Shown piece by piece: positions 14,573 to 20,369 of a DNA stretch of 23,975 nucleotides. The notes beneath the pieces are model-generated. The model worked only from the letters and a program-made list of their open reading frames with translations, was not told the DNA's origin and ran no database searches. The DNA comes from a virus. The stretch covers positions 1 to 23,975 of IMG/VR virus record IMGVR_UViG_3300046169_000024, one strand, 5' to 3'. The stretch's first letter is position 1. Every line of letters begins with the position of its first letter. A program made the position numbers and the translations under genes.

Positions 14573-14690
14573 TATATGCTCTTTGGTCACTCTCAACGGC
14601 CTTCACTCTATGAAGTTTACCTTGTTTTGAGATTTGCTTATGTTTGTTTCGCTTTTTGTTTTGCGGATCGTGACGTGTATACTTTGCCAT
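14532..14690 (-). CDS. Small basic protein (52 aa)
   Basis: A 52-residue frame starting MAKYTRHDPQNKKRNKHK; the first 32 residues are very rich in Lys, Arg, His, Gln and Asn, and the rest is neutral to acidic. The ATG lies two bases after the M15 peptidase stop. The basic half suggests nucleic-acid binding. It overlaps the glycosyltransferase start by 41 bases, so its real end is uncertain, but the composition of the non-overlapping part is coherent. Unknown function. Confidence 0.55.
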   Translation of the reverse strand: MAKYTRHDPQNKKRNKHKQISKQGKLHRVKAVESDQRAYNEQEYNISVSNNR

Positions 14691-14692
14691 GA

Positions 14693-15160
14693 CTATTCCG
14701 TTATAAGACCAACTTTATATGCGGTCTTACCATTCTCTTTAAGAGCAGTTAATACAGACTTACGATTCGAATCAGGGTCTACGTAGGACACATGTACCCA
14801 ACCACTGTCAGGAATACCTACAGTATAGAACTCAAGGATCAACTGATCGAAACTTAGATTCTCACGAATCCATTCTGCGACTTCTGCATTGGGTACGCCT
14901 GGCACTTCGATATCGACTGCCTCGCCCTTACAGTGTTGACTTCTAGATGATCCACCGACCGCCTTGTTTAACTCAGGGCCACGGTAACCAGAGTTGATTA
15001 CAGTTGGGCCGAAGTGTTCACGAACAGGTTGAACAACATAGTCGAACAACATCTGTGCAGCTTCTAGATGTTCTTCACTAGGATTGTTGTCCAGACCTAG
15101 ACGGAGTGCCGTTTGTGATTTGGTAAATTCTGCTAACGTAAAGTTTTTTGATAGTCTCAT
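14693..15160 (-). CDS. M15-family peptidase, candidate endolysin (155 aa)
   Basis: The zinc site of peptidase M15 (D-Ala-D-Ala carboxypeptidase / L-Ala-D-Glu endopeptidase type) is visible: SQHCKGEAVDIE with His76 and Asp83, and WVHVSY with His123. The N-terminal NFTLAEFTKSQTA helix and NSGYRGPELN strand are typical of phage and YcbK-like M15 domains. There is no signal peptide, as expected if a holin releases it. It would cleave peptidoglycan peptide bridges at lysis. The start overlaps the phoH stop (TAATG), so it is translated with PhoH. Confidence 0.85.
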   Translation of the reverse strand: MRLSKNFTLAEFTKSQTALRLGLDNNPSEEHLEAAQMLFDYVVQPVREHFGPTVINSGYRGPELNKAVGGSSRSQHCKGEAVDIEVPGVPNAEVAEWIRENLSFDQLILEFYTVGIPDSGWVHVSYVDPDSNRKSVLTALKENGKTAYKVGLITE

Positions 15161-15852
15161 TAGTTTATCTCTAACATTTCTTTGGTCATTATGTAATCAC
15201 GTACAAAGTCAGATCTAACAATGTCTGCCCATGTAAACGTAATCACGCTAAACTTAGTCATATGTTCAATGATCTTCAGGAACTTACCAAACCCATTCTT
15301 ATCCGACTCTTTGGTAAAGTCTGACTGGAGATAGTCTCCACAGAAAATGATTCTACAGTTCTGTCCAATCCTAGTGATAACAGAATCCAGTTCGTGGAAT
15401 GTGAGGTTCTGCATCTCATCCACAATGATTACTGCATCATTGAACGTTGTCCCTCTTATATAGGACGTAGATAAGAACTCAATGGCATCTTGTTCAACTA
15501 ACTTGTCATACGCCTTTGAGTCTTGAAATAGTTCGGTACAGATCGCACGGTATGGGCCACTATATGGTTCCATCTTTTCTTCCATTGAACCAGGCAAGAA
15601 TCCAATCTCACGTGTAGGTACAATGGATCGTGTGATCACGACCTTTTCTAATTGATTGCCTTTATCCAGAACTTGTTCTAGTCCCAGATAAACGGCAGAG
15701 AATGTTTTACCTGTACCCGCTGAACCTGTCAGTACAAGATGGTTGTCTTCGTTCCACGCCTTGTAAACCTTCTCTTGGTTTTCGGTTAGTGGTTCGAATG
15801 TACGTAGATCATCTATTCTCAGTTTGAGAGGGGAAGTTTTATCTTTTCTCAT
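15160..15852 (-). CDS. phoH: PhoH-like ATPase (230 aa)
   Basis: Walker A GSAGTGKT (43-50) and Walker B VIIVDEMQNL (141-150) with the PhoH-typical VITRSIVPTREIGFLPGSMEEK segment (72-93) and CGDYLQSD. PhoH proteins are common auxiliary genes of marine T4-like phages, where they are often tied to host phosphate metabolism or RNA handling; the actual role is not settled. Length matches the phage form. It sits between a conserved 77-aa protein (ATGA overlap at 15849-15852) and the M15 peptidase. Confidence 0.9.
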   Translation of the reverse strand: MRKDKTSPLKLRIDDLRTFEPLTENQEKVYKAWNEDNHLVLTGSAGTGKTFSAVYLGLEQVLDKGNQLEKVVITRSIVPTREIGFLPGSMEEKMEPYSGPYRAICTELFQDSKAYDKLVEQDAIEFLSTSYIRGTTFNDAVIIVDEMQNLTFHELDSVITRIGQNCRIIFCGDYLQSDFTKESDKNGFGKFLKIIEHMTKFSVITFTWADIVRSDFVRDYIMTKEMLEIN

Positions 15853-16082
15853 GTGTTGACGGTATTATCTTTTCCAGCACCTTTCTTGATCGCTTTCATA
15901 TGATCATTCCATTCTGACCCAGCGATTTGCCGAGCAGACTTGTTACCCGAAATAAGTTCGGGTGCATGAATGATGTTTTTTAGGTGTGGATTTTCTTCAC
16001 GGAATGTATCCAGTTCGGATATCTTCATGAATTTATCGAACACTTCGCCAGTGTTCTCGTCTTTAAAAGTATATGTAGGCAT
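15849..16082 (-). CDS. Conserved phage protein, FmdB-like start without cysteines (77 aa)
   Basis: It begins MPTYTFKDENTGEVFDKFMKISE, the same opening strand pattern as FmdB zinc-ribbon proteins (MPTYEY...), but contains no cysteine at all, so no zinc site. The tail is charged (SEWNDHMKAIKKGAGKD). I recall this protein type in T4-like marine phages, without function. It overlaps phoH by ATGA. A short GGAATATT element precedes the ATG; the hairpin at 16107-16133 lies upstream. Confidence 0.7.
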   Translation of the reverse strand: MPTYTFKDENTGEVFDKFMKISELDTFREENPHLKNIIHAPELISGNKSARQIAGSEWNDHMKAIKKGAGKDNTVNT

Positions 16083-16106
16083 AATATTCCATTCTTAATT
16101 AAGTAA

Positions 16107-16133
16107 CGAAGTGGGGAACAAGTCCCCACTACG
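16107..16133 (-). terminator. Hairpin between two small genes, possible terminator
   Basis: The core is a perfect 8-bp stem with a 5-base loop (AGTGGGGA / ACAAG / TCCCCACT, extended by CG pairs after one mismatch). On the minus strand it is followed by TTCGTTACTT, only moderately T-rich, so termination may be partial. It lies 41 bases after the stop of the 46-aa gene and 25 bases before the ATG at 16082, and could separate two transcription units or protect an mRNA end. Confidence 0.55.
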
Positions 16134-16174
16134 AGATACTTGATCACCTTCCTTATCGAGTAGAGGTACAATCC

Positions 16175-16315
16175 TCAATTGTTTGATTTAAGAAATTCTC
16201 TTTCACCATCAAGCGGTGTGCTTTTCCCATCTAGACCCTTTTTCTGCAGCCTTCGAATCTGGTGAGTGAGTTCTCTCTGGTCTTTCTTTAATCTTTCGAT
16301 TTGGTTTCTCGACAT
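16175..16315 (-). CDS. Small coiled-coil-like protein (46 aa)
   Basis: A 46-residue frame behind a perfect AAGGAG ribosome site. Residues 1-27 (starts MSRNQIERLKKDQREL, then THQIRRLQKKG) have heptad-like Leu/Ile spacing and strong alternating charge, suggesting a short coiled coil. The tail (KSTPLDGEREFLKSNN) is polar. The gene is followed on its own transcript by the hairpin at 16107-16133. Function unknown. Confidence 0.75.
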   Translation of the reverse strand: MSRNQIERLKKDQRELTHQIRRLQKKGLDGKSTPLDGEREFLKSNN

Positions 16316-16345
16316 AATACTCCTTATGATTATTATTATAGGAAC

Positions 16346-16771
16346 TTAACTGGTTATTAATTTAGGAAATGCCTCCTGTACAAGTTTCTTGGTTAAAAAT
16401 TTCACAGGAGATTTTTTCTCCACCATTGACAATACGAGTTCCGCATCTGAAGGATGAATTGATTCTAACATCTCAATGAACTTTCGTTCTCTTTTCCATG
16501 CGGGCATAGAATCCGCCACCGCACCTTTTACAAAGTAACCGAAGTCTCGGTGCTTTTTGTGCAGAGATGATGGGACAGATTCAGGTAAATTTGGGGTGTA
16601 AGGTGGACGACCTTTAGGTAGGTTAAATTCCAAAGCATCATCGAATGTGCCTCGGAGTATGTCCAATAGTGCATTTACATCAGAGTACTTCAACAGTACC
16701 TCTTTTCTTTTGGCTTTGTTAGTTGCTTTTTCAAACTCTTCGAGTATCTCGAAAACTTCTCGTTTATACAT
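16346..16771 (-). CDS. DUF6433-type phage protein (141 aa)
   Basis: The sequence fits DUF6433, a family found in T4-like marine phages: EVFEILEEFEKA near the start, GTFDDALEFNLPKGRPPYTPN in the middle (F-x-L-P-x-G-x-P-P-Y, about residues 48-57), and a C-terminal FIEMLESIHPSDAELVL followed by LTKKLVQEAFP. Helical and soluble, 141 aa is the usual size. A TATAAATA late promoter 22 bases upstream (16793-16800) points to late expression and hence perhaps a virion or packaging role, which is inference. Confidence 0.8.
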   Translation of the reverse strand: MYKREVFEILEEFEKATNKAKRKEVLLKYSDVNALLDILRGTFDDALEFNLPKGRPPYTPNLPESVPSSLHKKHRDFGYFVKGAVADSMPAWKRERKFIEMLESIHPSDAELVLSMVEKKSPVKFLTKKLVQEAFPKLITS

Positions 16772-16792
16772 AGTTTACTTCTCATTCACAGT

Positions 16793-16800
16793 TATTTATA
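16793..16800 (-). promoter_or_regulatory. T4-type late promoter TATAAATA
   Basis: An exact TATAAATA on the minus strand, 22 bases before the ATG of the DUF6433 gene at 16771, gives a leader of normal length. It lies directly after the inverted repeat at 16805-16861, so one unit may end and the next begin here. Confidence 0.75.
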
Positions 16801-16804
16801 AAAT

Positions 16805-16861
16805 GGGCGACTTTTAGTCTTCATAACAATATATAGTAATCTTCGCAAACTAAAGTCGCCC
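16805..16861 (-). terminator. Long-armed inverted repeat, likely terminator
   Basis: GGGCGACTTTTAGT (16805-16818) and ACTAAAGTCGCCC (16849-16861) pair over 13 bp with one bulged T and a 30-base AT-rich loop. On the minus strand it comes 10 bases after the stop of the 27-aa gene and is followed by ATTTTATAAATA, a weak U-tract that merges with the next late promoter. Probable terminator; processing or mRNA-end stabilising site are alternatives. Confidence 0.6.
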
Positions 16862-16871
16862 TCTCGTTAAA

Positions 16872-16955
16872 TTACTTAGACGCTTTCTTAACGCCTGAAG
16901 TTGCTTTAACTTGTTTGGTGTATGTTACACCTCTGTAAGTTAGTTCGTAACTCAT
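16872..16955 (-). CDS. Tiny DUF4278-like protein (27 aa)
   Basis: A 27-residue frame beginning MSYELTYRGVTYTKQV, matching the YRGxxY core of DUF4278, a short family common in cyanobacteria and their phages. The rest is basic (KATSGVKKASK). An AGGAG ribosome site sits at good spacing, and the stop is followed by the inverted repeat at 16805-16861. Too short for a firm family call, but start signal and motif agree. Confidence 0.65.
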   Translation of the reverse strand: MSYELTYRGVTYTKQVKATSGVKKASK

Positions 16956-16990
16956 CGCATTTCTCCTATTCGGATTATACGATTCTTTTA

Positions 16991-17006
16991 ACGCATGAAC
17001 CAATGC
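16991..17006 (-). promoter_or_regulatory. Leader hairpin upstream of the DUF4278-like gene
   Basis: On the minus strand CGCAT-TGGTTC-ATGCG forms a perfect 5-bp stem with a 6-base loop, in the leader between the late promoter at 17036-17043 and the AGGAG site near 16967. It may affect mRNA stability or translation; it could also be chance. Confidence 0.35.
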
Positions 17007-17035
17007 GGATCATTAAAGCAGATCAATCTTGTAAT

Positions 17036-17043
17036 TATTTATA
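17036..17043 (-). promoter_or_regulatory. T4-type late promoter TATAAATA
   Basis: Exact TATAAATA overlapping the TAA stop of the gene at 17039-17480 (GTATAAATA), about 81 bases before the DUF4278-like ATG. The position relative to the stop codon is the same as at 86-93. Confidence 0.65.
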
Positions 17044-17480
17044 CAGATTCGATGTCCACGGCGCCAATAATATATGACCGAGAATCAACTTCTTCAAACC
17101 CTTTTTTGGAGAAGAACTCGTCAGGCCAGTCTTCAGAATCATACAACTCATCGAGAAGCTTCTTCTTCTTCCTCTGCGCCCATACCTTCGGTCTCGTAGT
17201 CGATACCGCAACCATCATACGACTCTTGAAACTCAACGTCTTCGAATGATTGAAACTCAAAGATCTCATCATCGTCCGCATAGGCCGCACCCTCTAACCA
17301 CTCAACCTCTTCTTCGTTCTGTGGACGAATGATATACGATCCGTTTCTCATTGTCTCAGATACAGTTACAGAGACATAGTCCTTGTCTTCAAAAGATCCC
17401 TTAGCGAACACCAATTCCTCGATGAACGATTTTTTACTTGAGGCGAATACTAGGTACTCACCCCCAACTACAATACTCAT
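17039..17480 (-). CDS. Conserved acidic phage protein, frame broken once (146 aa if repaired)
   Basis: From ATG 17480 the frame reads MSIVVGGEYLVFASSKKS, FQSFEDVEFQESYDGCGID and an acidic run, then stops at 17148. One extra base within the GAAGAAGAAG repeat (17160-17173) separates it from a second frame encoding LLDELYDSEDWPDEFF, KKGFEEVDSRSYI and IIGAVDIESV, ending at TAA 17039. The joined product has the order I recall for a T4-like phage family (DVEFE...DGC, acidic linker, then a compact C-terminal strand region). Very acidic, soluble, function unknown. Start overlaps the upstream gene by ATGA. Confidence 0.7.
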
Positions 17481-17746
17481 AATTTTTTCACCCTTTCTTC
17501 ATATTCCATAAAATCGACTTCATAAGGAACAAACACTTCTTGTCCTAATTCATATTGATCGTGCGAAGACTCTTCACACTTCACGATGTAACAAGAGTAC
17601 GGAATCAACATCTCTTTGTGAACCGTTCCAAACTCATGCTTCTTCACAACCTCTCCGACCACGAACCGATCTTCACGTCCTTCCATCGGTTCAAAGTCAA
17701 AAGATTTTATTCTATCTCCCACTCGGGCAGTGTTTTCAAATTTCAT
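17477..17746 (-). CDS. Conserved small phage protein (89 aa)
   Basis: A beta-rich 89-aa protein starting MKFENTARVGDRIKSFDFEP with a DRFVVGEVVKK strand, a Cys in YSCYIVKCEES and a C-terminal EVFVPYEVDF strand. The RVGDRI-x-S-x-DF opening and EVFVP-Y end resemble a conserved protein found next to the following gene's family in T4-like phages. An in-frame ATG at 17749 would add one Met. It overlaps the next gene by ATGA and lies five bases after the stop of the upstream gene. No function known. Confidence 0.75.
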   Translation of the reverse strand: MKFENTARVGDRIKSFDFEPMEGREDRFVVGEVVKKHEFGTVHKEMLIPYSCYIVKCEESSHDQYELGQEVFVPYEVDFMEYEERVKKL

Positions 17747-17751
17747 CATAA

Positions 17752-18253
17752 TTATGCCGCCTGTTTTAGGTCATCACGGATTGCCTTGACTTCAGCAACT
17801 CGGTCAGAAAGATCTTTGGTCTCAACGTTACAAACGTAAGGTTTGTCGTAAGAACCAACGTTGATGTCAATGTAATGCGAACGGTGGAAGTAATCAGTCA
17901 TGATATCATCTTCGTTGAAGAAGTCATCACCTTCCATCGCAGATTTTAGTTCAGTCAGGAACGAAACAATCTCAGGATGTTTCTTGTAAGTATCTTCAAT
18001 CCAATACTCATTGACATTGACGTAATCGTCTAACTGAACATAGTAATTAGGGTTGTGATATAACTCACGTTCGATCTGGTCGAGTCTCGCTTCGTTACTA
18101 GCACTCACGATATCTAGATCACTAGACTTGATATTAACAACAAGGGTTGAATGGTGACGAACAGCGATAGACGCTTTTAGCATTGTACTTTTTAAGGACT
18201 GCTTTGATCGCAGGGGTTAATGCTTTTTTCTTCTCTTGTGATACATAAGCCAT
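17752..18253 (-). CDS. Conserved phage protein, frame broken once (166 aa if repaired)
   Basis: The ATG at 18253 opens MAYVSQEKKKALTPAIKAVLKKYN and would leave frame at a run of four A (18175-18178). Dropping one A gives KYNAKASIAVRHHSTLVVNIKS and continues to 17752. The start sequence, the SIAVRHHSTLVV strand, and the later NEYWI...FLTEL...DDFFNEDD...DYFHRSHYIDIN...DKPYV block are what I recall for this conserved marine phage and prophage family. The internal ATG at 18183 would miss the first 24 residues. It is the first gene behind the promoter at 18288-18316. Function unknown; helical N-terminus then a mixed fold. Confidence 0.8.
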
Positions 18254-18287
18254 AATTTTCTTCTCTCTCTCAATCAATTAGGTAACT

Positions 18288-18316
18288 ATTATCTCATGCT
18301 GGGCATGTTTTGTCAA
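18288..18316 (-). promoter_or_regulatory. Sigma70-type promoter with GCCCA spacer motif
   Basis: TTGACA (18311-18316), a 17-base spacer and GATAAT (18288-18293). The spacer is AAACATGCCCAGCATGA. An A-rich UP-like stretch precedes the -35 box and the leader carries GAGAGAGAAG as ribosome site for the ATG at 18253. Confidence 0.8.
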
Positions 18317-18333
18317 GCGTTTTCTTCAATTAA

Positions 18334-18624
18334 TTACAAGTTTTTTGCAGAGAACCTTGGATACAATCGGAACGATGCCCGTTCTTCAAGAGTCTCTGAA
18401 AAGATCAATGGTTCTGGAAGCGAACGTTCATCTAACGCATTGAAGAACAACGCCATATCAACATCTTCTTCTAACCAGATATACTCTTCATTGAAGAACG
18501 AGTACTCCGAGATCTTGTCGGTGAAGTTTAGTTTCTCAGCCAAACGGACTGGAACTTTCAGGTAACTGTGTGACGGATCAGAAACATACGTCACGGCATT
18601 TTGGGGATTAGTAGCAAAACTCAT
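18334..18624 (-). CDS. Conserved phage protein (96 aa)
   Basis: A 96-aa protein with TYVSDPSHSYLKVPVRLAEKL, ISEYSFFNEEYIWLEEDVDM and a C-terminal ERASFRLYPRF. The VSDPSH-x-x-L-x-VP start, SxYSY and LEED-x-D segments match a phage family I recall in many tailed phages, where it has no assigned role. Compact alpha/beta, no membrane segment. It overlaps the upstream gene by ATGA, so both come from the promoter at 18931-18959. The promoter at 18288-18316 starts soon after its stop. Confidence 0.8.
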   Translation of the reverse strand: MSFATNPQNAVTYVSDPSHSYLKVPVRLAEKLNFTDKISEYSFFNEEYIWLEEDVDMALFFNALDERSLPEPLIFSETLEERASFRLYPRFSAKNL

Positions 18625-18896
18625 TTTGACACCTCATCAATTAATTTCATCATATGGTAATCTTTCAAAAGAATGTCTCTAACACGTTCACGGTCAAGCG
18701 AATCTGCAGCCCACTCGAAGTGAGTCTTGGGACTGATAACTAGTTTAAGGTATTGCATGATCGCTTTCTCGACTTTATCAACAGTAAGGTCTTCGATAGG
18801 ATAAAGTTCTGAATCATACGCATAAAAGGATAGGACATAGTTGCGGAACTTGACTAACTCAGGATTCGAACGCAACGCAATAAAATTAGTAATCAT
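18621..18896 (-). CDS. Conserved phage protein (91 aa)
   Basis: A helical 91-aa protein with VKFRNYVLSFYAYDSELYPI and a C-terminal SLDRERVRDILL, both landmarks of a small family in T4-like and other phages (FWNYV-x-SFYG and D-S-x-DRE-x-V-R-D-I-L). The ATG at 18896 follows the purine-rich GAGAGAGAAAA; an in-frame ATG at 18917 would add MRTEREN, but it lies too close to the expected transcript start. Function unknown. Confidence 0.8.
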   Translation of the reverse strand: MITNFIALRSNPELVKFRNYVLSFYAYDSELYPIEDLTVDKVEKAIMQYLKLVISPKTHFEWAADSLDRERVRDILLKDYHMMKLIDEVSK

Positions 18897-18897
18897 A

Positions 18898-18938
18898 TTT
18901 TCTCTCTCAGTTCTCATAATCAATACAAGTATTATACG
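18898..18938 (-). repeat. 41-bp exact repeat, copy 1 (promoter -10 and leader)
   Basis: These 41 bases are identical to 20962-21002. Both copies hold the TATAAT box, the transcription start region and the purine-rich GAGAGAGA ribosome site. The upstream spacer and -35 regions are similar but not identical, so the leader is the best-conserved part. Confidence 0.9.
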
Positions 18939-18959
18939 TCACTGGCCAGAGAATGTCAA
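18931..18959 (-). promoter_or_regulatory. Perfect sigma70-type promoter, GCCAG variant spacer
   Basis: TTGACA (18954-18959) and TATAAT (18931-18936) with a 17-base spacer TTCTCTGGCCAGTGACG. The GGCCAG occupies the register where the other members have TGCCCA. An A-rich upstream element (CATAAAAACG) is present. It drives the 91- and 96-aa genes. Confidence 0.85.
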
Positions 18960-18965
18960 GCGTTT

Positions 18966-19091
18966 TTATGAAATAATTACAACTTTTTTACATTCTTCGA
19001 ATCTACGTTGACTAGTCTTGATACCGTAGAAGTCATCATGATTATCGACACTGATTGCCAACCAGAACAAGATGACAAATCTACCTATCAC
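18966..19091 (-). CDS. Small protein with signal-like N-terminus (41 aa)
   Basis: A GTG-started frame of 41 residues whose start overlaps the upstream stop as GTGA. The first 13 residues (MIGRFVILFWLAI) are hydrophobic after one Arg, like a short signal or membrane anchor. The rest (DNHDDFYGIKTSQRRFEE, then CKKVV) is charged with one Cys. It ends just before the -35 box at 18954-18959. A membrane-associated or exported role is inferred from the N-terminus only. Confidence 0.6.
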   Translation of the reverse strand: MIGRFVILFWLAISVDNHDDFYGIKTSQRRFEECKKVVIIS

Positions 19092-19627
19092 TCAAACCAA
19101 CTAGGGACTTCACGGTTCGTCCACTTCGCCATGTACGCCTTTTCTTGGACGTAGTACTGACGGTATGCTTGAACAGGATCGTCCTTCTTACACGAATCTG
19201 GCATCGCCTGTGCGAACTCTGTGAGGGGTTCTACTTGGTCGATGTTCTTGGGAGAGAACCACAACTGACTACTCAGTTTCTCTTCGGTCATGTGAATCTT
19301 ACCGTAACGTCTAGTGTACTCTTTGCACAATTCTTGGAAGTGTTTGTACAACCAACGGTAGTTGCCGTTAGACTTACGAGTCCATATGTTGGACGGATGG
19401 TTTACGTGGGACGCTTTGTACAAGAGTCGTTCTTCGGCCGCACCGTCTAGTTTCCATCGTTTGATCTTACGACCGTTCTTGGTCTTGTCATAGTACTCAG
19501 TACCATCCAACACACGATGTGCGGTAGACATCAATTGGGCGTACTCTACGATCATTTTTACGACATGTTTGTCACACATCATCTGTGCTGCTTTCACTGG
19601 ATCATTATCTAGGTGGAATATATTCAT
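19088..19627 (-). CDS. Conserved phage protein (179 aa)
   Basis: It begins MNIFHLDNDPVKAAQMMCDKHVVKMIVEYAQ (shown in two parts: DNDPVKAAQ then CDKHVVKM) and continues HRVLDG, RWKLD, NHPSNIWTR, NYRWLYKHFQELCKEY and FAQAMPD, with basic and aromatic clusters. I recall this as a widespread family in cyanophages and other marine phages without proven function. The conserved Cys, His and Asp residues in the first 25 positions could form an active site or metal site. It overlaps both neighbours (ATGA at 19624, GTGA at 19088). Confidence 0.85.
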   Translation of the reverse strand: MNIFHLDNDPVKAAQMMCDKHVVKMIVEYAQLMSTAHRVLDGTEYYDKTKNGRKIKRWKLDGAAEERLLYKASHVNHPSNIWTRKSNGNYRWLYKHFQELCKEYTRRYGKIHMTEEKLSSQLWFSPKNIDQVEPLTEFAQAMPDSCKKDDPVQAYRQYYVQEKAYMAKWTNREVPSWFE

Positions 19628-19881
19628 TTTAAATCACTGTATACCAATCGTCTAAATTCATCAATTACAAAGGCATGGTTCGCCTGATAGGTGAAGTGTT
19701 TCAACTCCTTATCAAATACGTCATCGCCTTTGGGGTTGGTTCCCTCGTAGGAATGTTTTACAAATCCCTCGGTGTCATCAATCTCCGTGCATGTCAAAAC
19801 ATATCCTTCATGGATATCGATAATCTCCCACCGTTGAAATCGTGAGAGATATTGTTCCCTTGACACTTTCTTTTTTGCCAT
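19624..19881 (-). CDS. Small phage protein (85 aa)
   Basis: An 85-aa protein starting MAKKKVSREQYLSRF, with a hydrophobic strand (YVLTCTEID), a central polar loop (YEGTNPKGDDVFDKE) and a C-terminal HAFVIDEFRRLVYSD helix. No recognised domain and no membrane segment. The ATG overlaps the stop of the 54-aa gene (TAATG), and its TGA overlaps the next ATG. It therefore belongs to the unit running from about 20.2 to 19.0 kb. Not assigned a role. Confidence 0.75.
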   Translation of the reverse strand: MAKKKVSREQYLSRFQRWEIIDIHEGYVLTCTEIDDTEGFVKHSYEGTNPKGDDVFDKELKHFTYQANHAFVIDEFRRLVYSDLK

Positions 19882-20045
19882 TAATAGTTCCCTTCTCGGA
19901 TTGCTTGCATTACTTCGAATACTTGAGCAGAGTCAAATCCTTGAGTCTGTAGAGATGCCTGTAACCCAGACCAATCTGGATGTTGTGGCATGTGGATAAA
20001 CTGATGCGCCAAGTTTGCGACTAATTGTGGTGATATCTCAAACAT
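19881..20045 (-). CDS. Small protein (54 aa)
   Basis: A 54-residue frame starting MFEISPQLVANLAHQF and continuing HPDWSGLQASLQTQGF. It looks like three short helices with Gln- and Ala-rich faces, somewhat like a UBA-type bundle, though that is a loose impression. AACGAGGT gives a ribosome site, and a TATAAATA (20061-20068) lies 16 bases upstream. The start overlaps the preceding membrane protein by 8 bases and the stop overlaps the next gene (TAATG). Confidence 0.7.
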   Translation of the reverse strand: MFEISPQLVANLAHQFIHMPQHPDWSGLQASLQTQGFDSAQVFEVMQAIREGNY

Positions 20046-20217
20046 TATCAATACCTCGTTTATTTATACTCCAAAGTCCCCATCCCATGATCAACATACC
20101 AATCAGTAGTTTGACCAGAAGGGGCCAGAATGGTTGGGGTTGTCCCATCCCAATCATGATGTCATCGTGTCCGATTGCTCCGAACAGAATAAAGAAACCT
20201 ATTGCGACTCTAAACAT
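20038..20217 (-). CDS. Small two-helix membrane protein (59 aa)
   Basis: Residues about 3-16 (RVAIGFFILFGAIG) and 31-50 (PLLVKLLIGMLIMGWGLWS region) are hydrophobic, separated by a polar loop with HDD and GQPQPF. It ends NKRGIDNV. The topology fits a small holin- or anti-holin-like or unidentified inner-membrane protein; two segments and 59 residues are compatible with a holin but nothing proves it. A GAGG ribosome site precedes the ATG, and TATAAATA at 20245-20252 lies upstream. Confidence 0.7.
   Translation of the reverse strand: MFRVAIGFFILFGAIGHDDIMIGMGQPQPFWPLLVKLLIGMLIMGWGLWSINKRGIDNV
20061..20068 (-). promoter_or_regulatory. T4-type late promoter TATAAATA (inside a coding region)
   Basis: Exact TATAAATA within the last codons of the 59-aa membrane protein (Ser-Ile-Asn-Lys), 16 bases ahead of the ATG at 20045, with AACGAGGT between. 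Could be a real late promoter for the 54-, 85- and 179-aa genes or a coincidence of AT-rich codons. Confidence 0.5.
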
Positions 20218-20219
20218 AT

Positions 20220-20369
20220 CTAAACCTCGTATGGATATAAGTGATATTTATAAAAACTTTGATCTTCCGCCCACTCTCGAGCGTCTTCTTCGGTAGCGAA
20301 TGATTGTTTCCACATCTCTTGTTCTTTAGTCTCAGATTCAATCACAACATACCATATCACATCTTTCAC
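20220..20369 (-). CDS. Small protein (49 aa)
   Basis: A GTG-started frame of 49 residues: MKDVIWYVVIESETKEQEMW, then SFATEEDAREWAED and a Tyr-rich tail ending YPYEV. The strand-then-helix pattern, with a short insertion carrying the phrase ATEEDAREWA, resembles the small SPOR/DUF1508-like or 'EDA-x-x-WA' proteins often found in phages. GGAG precedes the GTG, which overlaps the upstream TGA (GTGA). Unknown role. Confidence 0.7.
   Translation of the reverse strand: MKDVIWYVVIESETKEQEMWKQSFATEEDAREWAEDQSFYKYHLYPYEV
20245..20252 (-). promoter_or_regulatory. T4-type late promoter TATAAATA (inside a coding region)
   Basis: Exact TATAAATA in the codons for Tyr-Lys-Tyr of the 49-aa gene, 28 bases before the ATG at 20217 of the two-helix membrane protein. 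Spacing is normal for a late promoter; being inside a coding region lowers certainty. Confidence 0.5.

Noticed and set aside
16083-16174. Possible tRNA or small RNA gene in the gap with the GGGGA hairpin
   Set aside because: No T-loop GTTCRANNC, no acceptor-stem pairing and no cloverleaf; only one short hairpin is present.
16974-17003. TATAAT at 16974-16979 as an additional sigma70 promoter
   Set aside because: The matching -35 region reads TTGGTT or TGGTTC at 17-18 base spacing, too weak; a late promoter upstream explains the gene.
18898-18917. MRTERE as a shared N-terminal tag of two proteins
   Set aside because: Kept only as an alternative: the upstream ATGs are about 7-10 bases from the expected transcript starts and lack ribosome sites, while the downstream ATGs have GAGAGAGA at the right distance.
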